DNA of 64,000 nt from Nitrospinota bacterium (GTDB lineage Bacteria; Nitrospinota_A; UBA7883; JACRGQ01), in NCBI GenBank assembly GCA_029881495.1, contig JAOUMJ010000003.1:1-64000 (forward strand). Reading direction: 5' to 3'. Position 1 is the first letter of the stretch, and each line of letters opens with the position of its first letter. A program made the position numbers and the translations under genes. Under the pieces are notes generated by a model. The model saw only the letters and a program-made list of their open reading frames with translations, was not told the DNA's origin and ran no database searches. Positions 40,757-49,759 of the stretch are shown here, one piece after another.

Positions 40757-41692
40757 ATGCTTGATTTTAAATATAAGGTTTTCCTTTCTGCCGGAAGGCT
40801 GTTAAGTTTTTCAAAGGCGGCAAAAGAGATTTCACTCACACAGCCGGCAGTCAGCTTCCAGATACGGCACCTCGAGGAGGAGCTAGGCACACGGCTGTTT
40901 CTGAGGTATCCAAACAGAATAGAGCTTAGCCCTGTTGGTGAAATGCTCCTCAAGGAGCTTGAGCAGATGGAAGGGTACGCGGAGCAGGCACATCAACGGG
41001 TAATGAAGAAACTGGATAAATTCTGGGGTACCGTTGAAATTGGTGCATCAACAACGGTAGGCGACTACTTCCTTCCCCCTGTTCTAGCGGATTTCAAAAC
41101 AGAATATGACGAGGTGGGGCTAAAGGTACTTGTGGGAAATACCAACGAAGTTCTTGGCTATCTGGCAGACGGGCTCGTTGATTTCGCCATTGTCGAAGGC
41201 CCGGTAAAAACAAGGCAATGGGAAGTACAGGCCGCTTTTCTAGATGAGCTGGTCATCATCGCACCGAGGGATTTCTACTGCATGGGTGACGGGTATATAA
41301 CTAAAAAGCAACTGGCAGGCCAGCCGTTCATTTCCAGGGAACCAGGCTCCGGCACGCGGGCGGTAATCGACAGCATCAAGGATGGTGAAAAACTGCTTGT
41401 TCCTAAGTCAAATATAGTACTTGAGCTTGGTAGCAATACGGCGATAAAAAGGGTAGTGGAGTCCGGGCTAGGGATTTCCATAGTATCCAAAATGACGATT
41501 GCGCGCGAAGTTGCTAATAAATCCCTGTCAGTGATTCGAGTAAAGGATTTCCCAATCTACAGGCAGATATCGTTCGTGTTCAACCGCGGGGTGGAGAAGA
41601 CCGATCTGGTCACAAAGATGGTCAAATTATGCGAGCAAAGGGCACGGGAGGTCGGATTGGAAAACGCAGAGGGAAAAAATAACGTCTATTGA
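40757..41692 (+). CDS. LysR-type transcriptional regulator, divergent from soeABC
   Basis: A 311-residue LTTR: an N-terminal winged helix-turn-helix (residues 1-60: SFSKAAKEISLTQPAVSFQIRHLEEELG pattern, key part SLTQPAVSFQI) and a substrate-binding-like effector domain (about 90-295). It is divergent from soeABC with an inverted repeat between, so it probably regulates soeABC and itself. The effector cannot be read from sequence; a sulfur compound such as sulfite or adenylyl sulfate is a plausible inference. An SLC13 transporter lies downstream, but in its own transcription unit. Confidence 0.92.
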   Translation: MLDFKYKVFLSAGRLLSFSKAAKEISLTQPAVSFQIRHLEEELGTRLFLRYPNRIELSPVGEMLLKELEQMEGYAEQAHQRVMKKLDKFWGTVEIGASTTVGDYFLPPVLADFKTEYDEVGLKVLVGNTNEVLGYLADGLVDFAIVEGPVKTRQWEVQAAFLDELVIIAPRDFYCMGDGYITKKQLAGQPFISREPGSGTRAVIDSIKDGEKLLVPKSNIVLELGSNTAIKRVVESGLGISIVSKMTIAREVANKSLSVIRVKDFPIYRQISFVFNRGVEKTDLVTKMVKLCEQRAREVGLENAEGKNNVY

Positions 41693-41811
41693 CGCTTGTC
41701 AGGTGACATGCCGTTCGGTTCCATAAAATCTCCGCAAGCCTCATAACCGGTTTCATCTGTCTGCAATACGCATCCGGACCGGGCTAATTCCATATTTTTT
41801 AACGAAAAAAT

Positions 41812-41839
41812 ATTGATATAGAAAAAATCGCTTATCAAT
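41812..41839 (+). promoter_or_regulatory. Inverted repeat upstream of the SLC13 transporter
   Basis: ATTGATA (41812-41818) and TATCAAT (41833-41839) are exact inverted 7-mers in an AT-rich gap, ending 53 bases upstream of the transporter ATG. An operator for an unknown regulator is plausible. Confidence 0.4.
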
Positions 41840-41892
41840 GTTAAATTCTACGGATAATAGCAACATTGGATAATTATCCTGACGGAACAAAG

Positions 41893-43701
41893 ATGGAATT
41901 GACAACAGACATGATCCTGGTGATGGGGTTGATAGGCCTCGCCATTTTTCTGTTTGTAGTAGAGTGGATAAGGGTTGATGTTGTCGCAATCCTCATAATG
42001 GTGCTCCTTCCATTGTTCGGTCTTGTTGAACAAAAACATGCCTTCATAGGGCTTGGGAGTAATGCGGTTGTTGCAATAATCGCCGTCATTATTCTTGGAG
42101 CGGGGCTGGATAAAACAGGCGTTATAAACCGCATTGTGTCGCCGGTAGTCCGCTTTGCCGGGAAAAATCCGAACAGGATAATTGTCGCCATCTCCTCAAC
42201 CGTAGGAACCATTTCAAGTTTTATGCAGAACATAGGCGCGGCGGCGCTTTTTCTTCCGGCGATAAAACGGATCAGCAAATCGATGAATATCTCAATATCG
42301 CGTCTTCTAATGCCTGTCGGTTTTGCCGCGATCCTTGGGGGAACGATAACGATGGTAGGATCAAGCCCTCTCATTCTCCTGAATGATCTTCTAAGGCCGC
42401 TTAATTTGGAACCTTTTGGCCTCTTCGATGTAACTCCGATCGGCTTGGCGTTGCTGATCTCTGGTATCGGGTATTTCGTGCTGTTCGGCAAATTCGTCCT
42501 GCCTCAAGGAGACGAAGATTCTGAAGAAGCTTTGCTGGAAGAGAGTATTACCCAGCATTATGAATTTCTTGGCGAGCCTTTTGAGCTTCGGACGCCGAAG
42601 GGCTGGAAGAGTATTCCGCACACTCTTAGAGAGATACGCACAAACTACGGGATAAGCGTAGTTGCCATTGCCGATCAAGACAAGGAGTATACCCTCGCGC
42701 CTGGAAGGGAGAGCGTGCTGGTACCGGAAATAGATATTGGCGTATATGGCAAACCGGAAAACGTAAAGAGGTTTGCTGATGAAAACGGAATCATACTGAA
42801 GGAATCGCTCGACTTTTTTAAAACACTCCTCTCTCCTTCGATGTCAGGTACCGTCGAAGCTGTAGTCTCGCCGCATTCGCAAATGGAAGGAAAAACTCTG
42901 CTGCATTTCAATTTCAGAAAGAAATATCACCTGGTCCCGATGGCAATTTACAGAAGCAAGACTGAGATCTTTCAATCAAACCTTAGCGATGTGATATTGA
43001 AGGTAGGGGATGCTGTTCTTTTACACGGTTCATGGGATCGACTAAAGATTCTTGAGAAAAACAAGAACTTTATCATCGCAAGCCCCATTGAAACAGAACC
43101 TCTCAGGCCTGAAAAGTCTCATCTTGCGGTTTTGTGGTTCGCCGTTTCATTGTCCATGGTCATCTTCTTCAATATACAGCTCTCTGTTTCCCTTATGACC
43201 GGGGCTCTTGGAATAATAATTACCAAGGTGATTACAATTGACGAAGCTTATCAATCCGTGGACTGGAGGACGGTATTTCTCCTTGGTGGCCTTATCCCGC
43301 TCGGTGTTGCAACGGAAGAAACAGGAACCGCTGAATGGATCGCTTCAAATATTTTCGATTTGGTCGGCATCGTTTCACCGATAACACTGCTACTGATAAT
43401 TGCGGTTCTGACTTCCTGCTTTACTCTCGTAATTTCGAATATAGGCGCTACCGTTTTACTAGTTCCGCTTGTAATTAATCTAGCCATGAAGACCGGTACG
43501 GATCCAAGAATGGCCGCCCTGATGGTGGGCATTGCGGCATCAAACTCTTTCATACTGCCGACTCATCAGGTTAATGCGCTCTATATGGGGCCGGGAAGAT
43601 ATAGAAGCATCGACTTCATTAAGGCTGGCACTATCCAAAGCATTATCTTCATTGTAGTGACAACAGCCATGATGTACCTTTTCTACGGTGTTCAGCACTA
43701 A
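41893..43701 (+). CDS. SLC13/DASS-family transporter with TrkA-C (RCK_C) domains
   Basis: A sodium- or proton-coupled anion transporter of about 602 residues. N-terminal (residues 1-205) and C-terminal (410-600) hydrophobic halves with about 11-12 transmembrane helices flank a hydrophilic insert, containing an RCK_C/TrkA-C region (about 310-400; SPHSQMEGKTLLHFNFR, ending VGDAVLLHGSWDRLKIL). Homologues of this layout move sulfate, dicarboxylates or other oxyanions. In this neighbourhood sulfate or sulfite export or uptake is likely, but not proved. Start is ATG 41893 with ACGGAA upstream; an in-frame TTG at 41866 would add nine residues. Confidence 0.86.
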   Translation: MELTTDMILVMGLIGLAIFLFVVEWIRVDVVAILIMVLLPLFGLVEQKHAFIGLGSNAVVAIIAVIILGAGLDKTGVINRIVSPVVRFAGKNPNRIIVAISSTVGTISSFMQNIGAAALFLPAIKRISKSMNISISRLLMPVGFAAILGGTITMVGSSPLILLNDLLRPLNLEPFGLFDVTPIGLALLISGIGYFVLFGKFVLPQGDEDSEEALLEESITQHYEFLGEPFELRTPKGWKSIPHTLREIRTNYGISVVAIADQDKEYTLAPGRESVLVPEIDIGVYGKPENVKRFADENGIILKESLDFFKTLLSPSMSGTVEAVVSPHSQMEGKTLLHFNFRKKYHLVPMAIYRSKTEIFQSNLSDVILKVGDAVLLHGSWDRLKILEKNKNFIIASPIETEPLRPEKSHLAVLWFAVSLSMVIFFNIQLSVSLMTGALGIIITKVITIDEAYQSVDWRTVFLLGGLIPLGVATEETGTAEWIASNIFDLVGIVSPITLLLIIAVLTSCFTLVISNIGATVLLVPLVINLAMKTGTDPRMAALMVGIAASNSFILPTHQVNALYMGPGRYRSIDFIKAGTIQSIIFIVVTTAMMYLFYGVQH

Positions 43702-43822
43702 TTAAGATTAGTTGATCAAATACACCAACATATGGTGTGTTTACCTGCTAAAATATGGCGCAAAAGCCATATTATCAAGAATAGCCCTGGTTGATTTCAT
43801 TTATGCCTATATATATCAATGC

Positions 43823-43840
43823 GATACATGCCAATGTATC
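43823..43840 (+). promoter_or_regulatory. Inverted repeat upstream of the PAS histidine kinase operon
   Basis: GATACAT and ATGTATC form perfect 7-bp arms around GCCA, about 150 bases upstream of the kinase start. It could be a regulator site for the kinase-regulator-tusA-dsrE2 operon, or part of its leader. Confidence 0.35.
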
Positions 43841-43992
43841 CGGTACGAACCTTGCTTTAAATTGGTACAATATAAGTGCAAAGGCGAAAAACATATCTTT
43901 TTTACCATAGGTATTGCACCTTTTCGGCATTTACTGGCTCTAAGAACTGATGTGGTAAGAATAGGTCGCCTGGTTGGGGGTAATTGTGTTGG

Positions 43993-45108
43993 ATGTATGG
44001 CATGAATGATAAATTCTCTGATGAATTGGGTTCGGTGAGTTCCCTTATTTCCAAGCCTGAGAATAGCCCTATACTTCAATCTATCTTTGACGGTCTTCCA
44101 GACGGAATAATCGTCATAGACAAGTTCTTCAAAGTGGTAATGGCCAACAAGGCCATGCAAACCCTACTTGACAAGCCAAGCAACGAACTGGAGGGGAAGT
44201 ACTGTTTCTATATCTGTCACGATACCAACAGGGTATGCGGAGACTGTCAGGCGGAGAATGTTTTCATGAATATGCACCCTCCTGCGCGGATCAGGAAGTG
44301 TTCGAAAGATAACAATGAGAACCGGCAGTACGAAATACTGAATTTCCCAATACGCAATATGAACGGAGAAGTTCATTACATGATCGAGTACATAAGGGAT
44401 ATAACGAATCTGCAAAATATTGAGAAAGAGCTGATGGAAACCCGGCGTCTCTCAATTATCGGAGAAATGGCGGCAAAGACGTCACATGAGATACGAAATC
44501 CGCTCAACGCCATGGAAGGAGCCGCTCACTATCTCCTTGAAGAGTATAAGGATGATCAAAAGATTCAGAAATTCGTGGGTCTTATCAGGGAGCAGATTCT
44601 GAGATTGAACGATGTGACGACGAATCTTCTCATGAAAGCCAAACAGAAATACAAAGGCGAAAAGGATCAAATAAGCACGGTACTGGTCAAGTCAATTGAA
44701 ATAGCCCAATATGCGCCCAACGGCAAAGAGGTGGAAATTGAGCTCTTCCTCGATGAAACGCTCCCAGCTGTTTATTTCGATCCATCGGCCATGCAGGAAG
44801 TTTTCGTAAACATACTGAAAAACGCAATGGATGCCGTCCAGGAAAATGGAAGAATAGAGGTCGTTGGCCAGATGCGGCAGAGAAGAGGCGAGGATTTTGT
44901 CGAAATAAGCGTTATCGATAACGGAGAGGGGATTCCGTTTCATAAAAAGGATCAGGTTTTCGATACATTTTTTACAACGAAGGCAAATGGAACCGGACTC
45001 GGCCTGGTAATTGTAAAAGACATTATGAAGGCACATGGCGGTTATATCTTTATCGACAGCGAACCGGGCGGAGGCACCTGTGTCGTATTAGGGTTGCCCG
45101 CACAATGA
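43993..45108 (+). CDS. PAS-domain sensor histidine kinase with a cysteine-rich sensor
   Basis: A 371-residue soluble kinase. The PAS domain (about 30-140) carries four cysteines, C71, C75, C82 and C85 (CFYICHDTNRVCGDC), plus C103, a pattern seen in some redox- or metal-binding PAS domains. The HisKA domain has phosphoacceptor His165 in KTSHEIRNPL, and the HATPase domain shows NILKNAMDAV, DNGEGIP and GTGLGLVIVKD. No membrane segment, so it reads a cytoplasmic signal. The start is chosen at ATG 43993, after a GGGGGT; TTG 43984 and ATG 44002 are alternatives. It overlaps the next regulator gene by 4 bases and lies upstream of tusA-dsrE2. Confidence 0.9.
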   Translation: MYGMNDKFSDELGSVSSLISKPENSPILQSIFDGLPDGIIVIDKFFKVVMANKAMQTLLDKPSNELEGKYCFYICHDTNRVCGDCQAENVFMNMHPPARIRKCSKDNNENRQYEILNFPIRNMNGEVHYMIEYIRDITNLQNIEKELMETRRLSIIGEMAAKTSHEIRNPLNAMEGAAHYLLEEYKDDQKIQKFVGLIREQILRLNDVTTNLLMKAKQKYKGEKDQISTVLVKSIEIAQYAPNGKEVEIELFLDETLPAVYFDPSAMQEVFVNILKNAMDAVQENGRIEVVGQMRQRRGEDFVEISVIDNGEGIPFHKKDQVFDTFFTTKANGTGLGLVIVKDIMKAHGGYIFIDSEPGGGTCVVLGLPAQ

Positions 45109-46508
45109 AAAATGATCTCCTTCGGACTCCAATACTTCTGATCGATGACGAGGAAGCGATTCTTGAGGTAATGTCCGTTAATCTCGAAAAGAAAAACCAC
45201 ATAATTGAAACCGCAAAAACCGGTCAAGAAGCGATCTCCAAGGTCTCGGAAAAAGATTACTCGACAATCATTCTTGACTATGCGTTGCCGGACATGAACG
45301 GACTTGATGTCCTGTCAGCCATCAAGAAAAAACGGCCAAATGTGCCGATAATCATGATAACGGCCTACGGCACGATAGAGATGGCCGTTTCCGCCATGAA
45401 AGCCGGTGTATTCAATTATCTTGTAAAACCGATCAATTATGAAGAGATGGAACTCATAGTGGACAAAGCGGTCGAACATTACAGGCTGATAGTAGAAGTT
45501 GGAACATTGCGAAAACAGCTGGATGACAGTTTTGGTCTCGACAATATTATAGGCAAGGGCACGGAAATGCAGAAGGTATTCGAAAAGGTGAAAATGGTTG
45601 CCGAGACCGATGCTACAGTGCTTATAAGGGGCGAGACCGGAACAGGAAAGGAGCTTATCGCGCGCGCTGTTCATAGCAAAAGCCTGAGATCCCGAAACAG
45701 TTTTATACGAATCAACTGCGCCGCAGTCCCGGCAACACTCCTCGAAGCAGAACTTTTCGGACATGAAAAGGGGGCTTTCACCGGAGCGATAAAGCAAAAA
45801 CCAGGAAAATTTGAACTTGCCAATAAGGGGACGATCCTGCTGGACGAAATAGGGGATGTATCCATGGAGATGCAGACCAAGTTGTTAAGGGTTTTGCAGG
45901 ATGGAGAATTTGACAGGGTAGGGGGAACAACAACTTTGGTCACGGACGCAAGAGTTATCGCCACGACAAATAAAAACCTTGAAGAAGCAATAAAGGAAGA
46001 AAAATTCAGGCTAGACCTGTTTTATAGATTGAATGTTATCCCAATAAATGTTCCCCCTTTGCGTGAAAGGAAGGAAGATATTCCGCTTCTCATAAGTCAT
46101 TTTATTCATAAATACTGCGGAAAAAACAATATGGCGATAAAGGAAGTGCCGCCGGCATTGGCCGCTTCGCTCATTCAATATTCGTGGCCCGGAAACGTAA
46201 GGGAGCTGGAAAACGTTATCGAAAGAGCGGTCGTCCTTTCACGCGGCAAACAGCTTGAAAATGTGGAGATAGTAGAAACAACCGCGAAAAAGAATGGAGC
46301 GGGCAACTTGAATTTAAACGAAACGAATTTCCAGACTGCCAAGAAAAAGATAATCGAGTCTTTTGAGGAACAGTACCTCGATAGCATGCTGAAAAAGCAT
46401 AAGGGAAACATAAGCGCATCTGCAAGAGAATCGGGGCTCGACTATAAAAATTTCCATACGAAACTGAAGAAATACAATATCCGCAAGAGAGAGTTTGAAG
46501 ATAATTAA
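45105..46508 (+). CDS. NtrC-family response regulator, partner of the PAS kinase
   Basis: A 467-residue sigma-54 activator: receiver (phosphoacceptor Asp58 in IILDYALP, Lys108 in LVKPIN), AAA+ domain with Walker A GETGTGKE at 176-183 and an intact GAFTGA loop (223-228), and a C-terminal Fis-type helix-turn-helix (about 435-465). It starts in ATGA overlap with the kinase, so the two form a cognate pair. The GAFTGA motif shows that it can engage sigma-54. The best promoter of that class seen here lies upstream of dsrE at 60399-60414. Confidence 0.95.
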   Translation: MKNDLLRTPILLIDDEEAILEVMSVNLEKKNHIIETAKTGQEAISKVSEKDYSTIILDYALPDMNGLDVLSAIKKKRPNVPIIMITAYGTIEMAVSAMKAGVFNYLVKPINYEEMELIVDKAVEHYRLIVEVGTLRKQLDDSFGLDNIIGKGTEMQKVFEKVKMVAETDATVLIRGETGTGKELIARAVHSKSLRSRNSFIRINCAAVPATLLEAELFGHEKGAFTGAIKQKPGKFELANKGTILLDEIGDVSMEMQTKLLRVLQDGEFDRVGGTTTLVTDARVIATTNKNLEEAIKEEKFRLDLFYRLNVIPINVPPLRERKEDIPLLISHFIHKYCGKNNMAIKEVPPALAASLIQYSWPGNVRELENVIERAVVLSRGKQLENVEIVETTAKKNGAGNLNLNETNFQTAKKKIIESFEEQYLDSMLKKHKGNISASARESGLDYKNFHTKLKKYNIRKREFEDN

Positions 46509-46547
46509 ATAACTAATTATTCATAAATGCTAAAAAGGAGGGAAAAG

Positions 46548-46775
46548 ATGAACGTAGTAAAGAAACTGGATTGCAAGGGGATGAGTTGTCCGGAACCTAT
46601 TCTGAACATCAAGATGACGATGGGGCAGATCAAGTCGGGTGAAATTGTCGCAATGGAAGCGACTGACCCCGGCTCAGTAAACGACATGGCATCATGGGCA
46701 AAAAGAACCGGCAATGAAATAGTGGATCAAAAACAGGACGGAAAAGTGTTCACTTTTTTTGTCAAAAAGAAATAA
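46548..46775 (+). CDS. tusA: TusA-family sulfur carrier protein
   Basis: TusA carries sulfane sulfur as a persulfide on a conserved cysteine and passes it between rhodanese, DsrE2 and DsrEFH. The 75-residue protein has the signature CPEPIL (Cys14). The ATG at 46548 follows AAGGAGG closely; an earlier in-frame ATG at 46527 lacks such support. It sits between the regulator and dsrE2. In sulfur oxidisers tusA is typically next to dsrE2, as here. Confidence 0.93.
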   Translation: MNVVKKLDCKGMSCPEPILNIKMTMGQIKSGEIVAMEATDPGSVNDMASWAKRTGNEIVDQKQDGKVFTFFVKKK

Positions 46776-46787
46776 AGGGGGGGCATT

Positions 46788-47279
46788 GTGAGCAGTAACG
46801 GAAACAAAAAAATAACGATAATAGCCGCAAATGGTTCGCTGGACCAGGCATATCCTCCATTGATCCTCGCAAGCACGGCAGTTGCGATGGATATGGAGGC
46901 GTCCATTTTTTTTACATTTTACGGTCTTGACATAATCAAGAAAAACAAAAAGCTGTATGTTTCGCCGATTGGAAACGCGGCTTCGCCTCCTCCAATCAAG
47001 GGCGTTCCTATCGGGGTGCCGAATATCCTTGGCGTATTGCCCGGTATGACCGCAGTTGCCACGATGATGATGAAAAGCTGGATGAAAGGGGCGAACGTAG
47101 CCAGCAAAGACAAGCTCCTTGAACAGTGCTTGAAATTCGGAGTGCGGATGATCGGTTGCCAGATGACAATGGATGTCATGGGCGTAAAGAAAGAAGAACT
47201 GATAGATGGAATAGAGATCGGCGGAGCCGCAACATTCCTGGATGTAGCGGCAGAGGCTGATATAACACTTGCATTCTAG
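46788..47279 (+). CDS. dsrE2: DsrE2-like sulfur transfer protein
   Basis: A 163-residue DsrE/F-like (peroxiredoxin-family) protein, 12 bases downstream of tusA, with a GTG start after a G-rich ribosome-binding site. The family's fold is indicated by the N-terminal ITIIAANGSLDQAYPPLILA and by MEASIFFTFYGLDII. Cysteines Cys122 and Cys134 (LEQCLKFGVRMIGCQMTMD) are candidates for sulfur carriage; the C-x11-C spacing is family-like. A hydrophobic stretch (about residues 72-95) may form a membrane contact. It would hand sulfur to or from TusA on the way to DsrEFH and DsrC. Confidence 0.88.
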   Translation: MSSNGNKKITIIAANGSLDQAYPPLILASTAVAMDMEASIFFTFYGLDIIKKNKKLYVSPIGNAASPPPIKGVPIGVPNILGVLPGMTAVATMMMKSWMKGANVASKDKLLEQCLKFGVRMIGCQMTMDVMGVKKEELIDGIEIGGAATFLDVAAEADITLAF

Positions 47280-47323
47280 CATCACGATCTTGGCAAACAA
47301 TCTTGCCGTAAATGAAAACTGAG

Positions 47324-47350
47324 ATCCGGGCCTTTTAAAAAGGCCCGGAT
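47324..47350 (+). terminator. Strong rho-independent terminator after dsrE2
   Basis: A perfect palindromic hairpin: ATCCGGGCCTTTT pairs with AAAAGGCCCGGAT, followed by TTTTC. It ends the kinase-regulator-tusA-dsrE2 operon and separates it from the convergent dsr cluster. Confidence 0.85.
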
Positions 47351-47553
47351 TTTCATAATCATGTTCGAAGCTTATATTGGGTCTTATCGAATCACTTGGA
47401 GATATTTTTTCCGATGCATTATGGCAAAGATGCGTTGTTCACTTTTGCAGGAATCTTTGTACGGCAATTCCGAGTCCGTATATATAAAACCAATCTATAG
47501 CCGAAACTTTTTGTTGAACCGGGCGTTATGCAGTTAATGACAATTTGAAATAA

Positions 47554-48477
47554 TTACTTTATTGCATTTTCAAGCATATCGTTGATCGCGTCCGGCGTAG
47601 TGATTATCTTTGTAAACGTTACCATGGTCAAGGCCGGCCAATGTATCGCAATCCTGAATCTTCCATGAAGCATCGTTGCCTTGTTTCCCTGAAGTACAAA
47701 CTCATAAGGGAGCGCCGCCAAATGGCTCTCGCCAATAATGGGGAGGAAAAATTTCTCCCCTCTGTCGGGATCTGTCAATGCAACTCCGAACACAGCGGTT
47801 TGTGATGATTCGTCGACTATTGAATATACCTTTTTGACGCCCCCTTTGTTCGCAGATAGCGAAGACTCAATTTTGGCGAGTCCTTCCTGGAACGTTTGAA
47901 ACTTTCCAAGAAGCACAGGATTGTCAAAGTACTCCATTCCAAACATATAGTGATAGTGTTCCAGATCGCTCGTAGAAACCGAACCTCCAAAAGGGGTGAA
48001 CTCCGAACCGACTTTGCCAAGCGCCGCCTTAACATCGGAGGCCACCTTGCTTAATTGAGCATTGTTTGGCTTGTAACTCGACATCAGGTATCCCCTGAAA
48101 AGGTATTCAGGGTTTACCATCGAAATTTCAGTCTTCCCGCCGGTAGAAATGATGCCTACTTTAAGCGCGGCGGCAAGAAGACCTCGATCTTTTACCTTTA
48201 ACACGGTAGCTATAAGGTCGTCTCTGGTATATGCAATAACTCTCATATTATCACTATCTTCCGGCTTATATTCGCCAAGAACCTTGAAGTTGCCTGCAAG
48301 AAGCGCTTCTTTCACACCGGTGGCGGCGGCGTCCACGTTTCCGCTGAATACACCAACTTTAAGATATGGTGAAAGATTCTGTTCTGCCCCTGCGTAATGA
48401 GGAGAGAAGAGCAGAAATGCAAGCGCTATGAAAGGGATGTATCGCTCTAGATTTCGAAACAATGAAAAAGATAACAT
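47554..48477 (-). CDS. Exported protein of unknown function downstream of dsrP
   Basis: I do not recognise this 307-residue protein. Residues 8-31 form a signal peptide with cleavage at HYAGA-E, so it is periplasmic or exported. The mature part looks like a two-domain alpha/beta protein (a first half with VGVFSGNVDAAATGVKEALLAG, a second half with a His-rich HYHYMFGMEYFDN around residue 180). It contains no cysteine and no haem-binding motif. The ATG at 48477 has GGGGGAG 8 bases upstream. It lies 70 bases downstream of dsrP in the same orientation and is probably the last gene of the dsr transcript, although it is not part of the canonical dsr set. Confidence 0.7.
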   Translation of the reverse strand: MLSFSLFRNLERYIPFIALAFLLFSPHYAGAEQNLSPYLKVGVFSGNVDAAATGVKEALLAGNFKVLGEYKPEDSDNMRVIAYTRDDLIATVLKVKDRGLLAAALKVGIISTGGKTEISMVNPEYLFRGYLMSSYKPNNAQLSKVASDVKAALGKVGSEFTPFGGSVSTSDLEHYHYMFGMEYFDNPVLLGKFQTFQEGLAKIESSLSANKGGVKKVYSIVDESSQTAVFGVALTDPDRGEKFFLPIIGESHLAALPYEFVLQGNKATMLHGRFRIAIHWPALTMVTFTKIITTPDAINDMLENAIK

Positions 48478-48547
48478 GATTTTTCTCCCCCAAAAAAATG
48501 AAAATCGACAGGAATTGAATTAAGAAAGCTTTTTTAAATGTGAATTG

Positions 48548-49759
48548 CTATGCCTCCGGTAAGGTTTCCCTGTTCTCTTCCTCTTTGGTAACCGGCAGCA
48601 TCTCAAAAAACTTGATCGCAAAGAGATAGATTAGCAATACTAAAGCGCCTATACCGACAGAAAAGAGAATCTCGGCGGTGCTTACGCAATAGTTGGCAAG
48701 CAATCCATCCTGAAAACTGCTGGTAATGTTGTATCCCGGGAAAAGTTCCAGGGGCAATACCTGACCAGGTATTACGATAATGTATCGTTCTGCCAGAACG
48801 CCAATAACTACCATGACGCAGGCAACGATAATCCATTTGACCGATTTGCCGGCGGGAGAGAGGAGCAGAAGGAGAGGGAATATGTTCCCCAAGCCGACCA
48901 TTCCAAGCCAGAATATCAACGAGATCTTTCCACCGTCAAAAAGGAGGAAATGTTGCAGTTCATAGTTTTTCGGGATATACGAACGTGTGATGTTTTCCAC
49001 GAAAAGGAAATAGGTCACTATCATTATAAAACCGGCAAGGTATCTTGCAAGTTTCAGCACTATCTTCATATCAAGGTATCGTTCTGAATATCTGAAAGTT
49101 GCCAACAGCACCAAGATCATCAATGCAGTTCCAGAAGAGAGCGCAGCAGCGATAAAACTGGGCGGCAGAAGAGGGGAGTGATAAAGCTCCCTTGCGCCGA
49201 CAAATCCGAAGATTGCTCCCGTTCCGCTATGAACCAGCACCGCCCAGAAAACAGCTGATATACCAAGAAGTTTTTCGAGCTTCTTCTTTTCAGCGAACAT
49301 CGCCCAGAGATAAACGATGCCGATTCCCATATAGACCGAATAGAGGACGCCGTTAAGTGAGAACATCGATCTCGGCTGGAAATGGAAGAAAGGGATAAAG
49401 AGCCGTTCCGGTCTTCCCCAATCGAGAATAATTGAAAGTAGTGCGCCGACTATAAGGACAACCGCAAGGAGAGCGGCGATCCTTGAGAATGGCTTGAATT
49501 CAGTCATGCCGAAAACTGACGAAAGGGCGGAAAGAACAAGGGAACCGGCGCTAAGGCCTATGAAATATACGGCCATTACTATCGGGAGCCCCCAAGGAAT
49601 CTGGTTTGTCATTCCGGTTATGTAGTGCCCTTCATGTTCCATCATGAAAGATGCCCACGCTCCTCCAAGCGCCAGTAGGAATAGGAATCCGGCGAACATC
49701 CAGAACCCTTTTGAAGTCCCTTCAATAGCCGTGAAAAACAGGTTTCTCTTTTCCATCAT
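48548..49759 (-). CDS. dsrP: DsrP, NrfD-like membrane subunit of DsrMKJOP
   Basis: DsrP is the integral membrane subunit that, with DsrO and DsrJ, exchanges electrons between the quinone pool and the periplasmic side of the DsrMKJOP complex. The 403-residue protein has about ten transmembrane helices and the NrfD pattern, with an N-terminal NQIPWGLPIVMAVYFIGLSAG and internal charged residues facing the membrane. It overlaps the dsrO stop by 4 bases (ATGA). Direction in this cluster: E, F, H, A, B, L, N, C, M, K, J, O, P. Confidence 0.94.
   Translation of the reverse strand: MMEKRNLFFTAIEGTSKGFWMFAGFLFLLALGGAWASFMMEHEGHYITGMTNQIPWGLPIVMAVYFIGLSAGSLVLSALSSVFGMTEFKPFSRIAALLAVVLIVGALLSIILDWGRPERLFIPFFHFQPRSMFSLNGVLYSVYMGIGIVYLWAMFAEKKKLEKLLGISAVFWAVLVHSGTGAIFGFVGARELYHSPLLPPSFIAAALSSGTALMILVLLATFRYSERYLDMKIVLKLARYLAGFIMIVTYFLFVENITRSYIPKNYELQHFLLFDGGKISLIFWLGMVGLGNIFPLLLLLSPAGKSVKWIIVACVMVVIGVLAERYIIVIPGQVLPLELFPGYNITSSFQDGLLANYCVSTAEILFSVGIGALVLLIYLFAIKFFEMLPVTKEEENRETLPEA

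Noticed and set aside
44203-44250. Cys motif of the PAS kinase as a c-type haem site
   Set aside because: The motif reads C-F-Y-I-C-H, so it is not CxxCH, and the protein has no export signal. Redox or metal binding is more likely.
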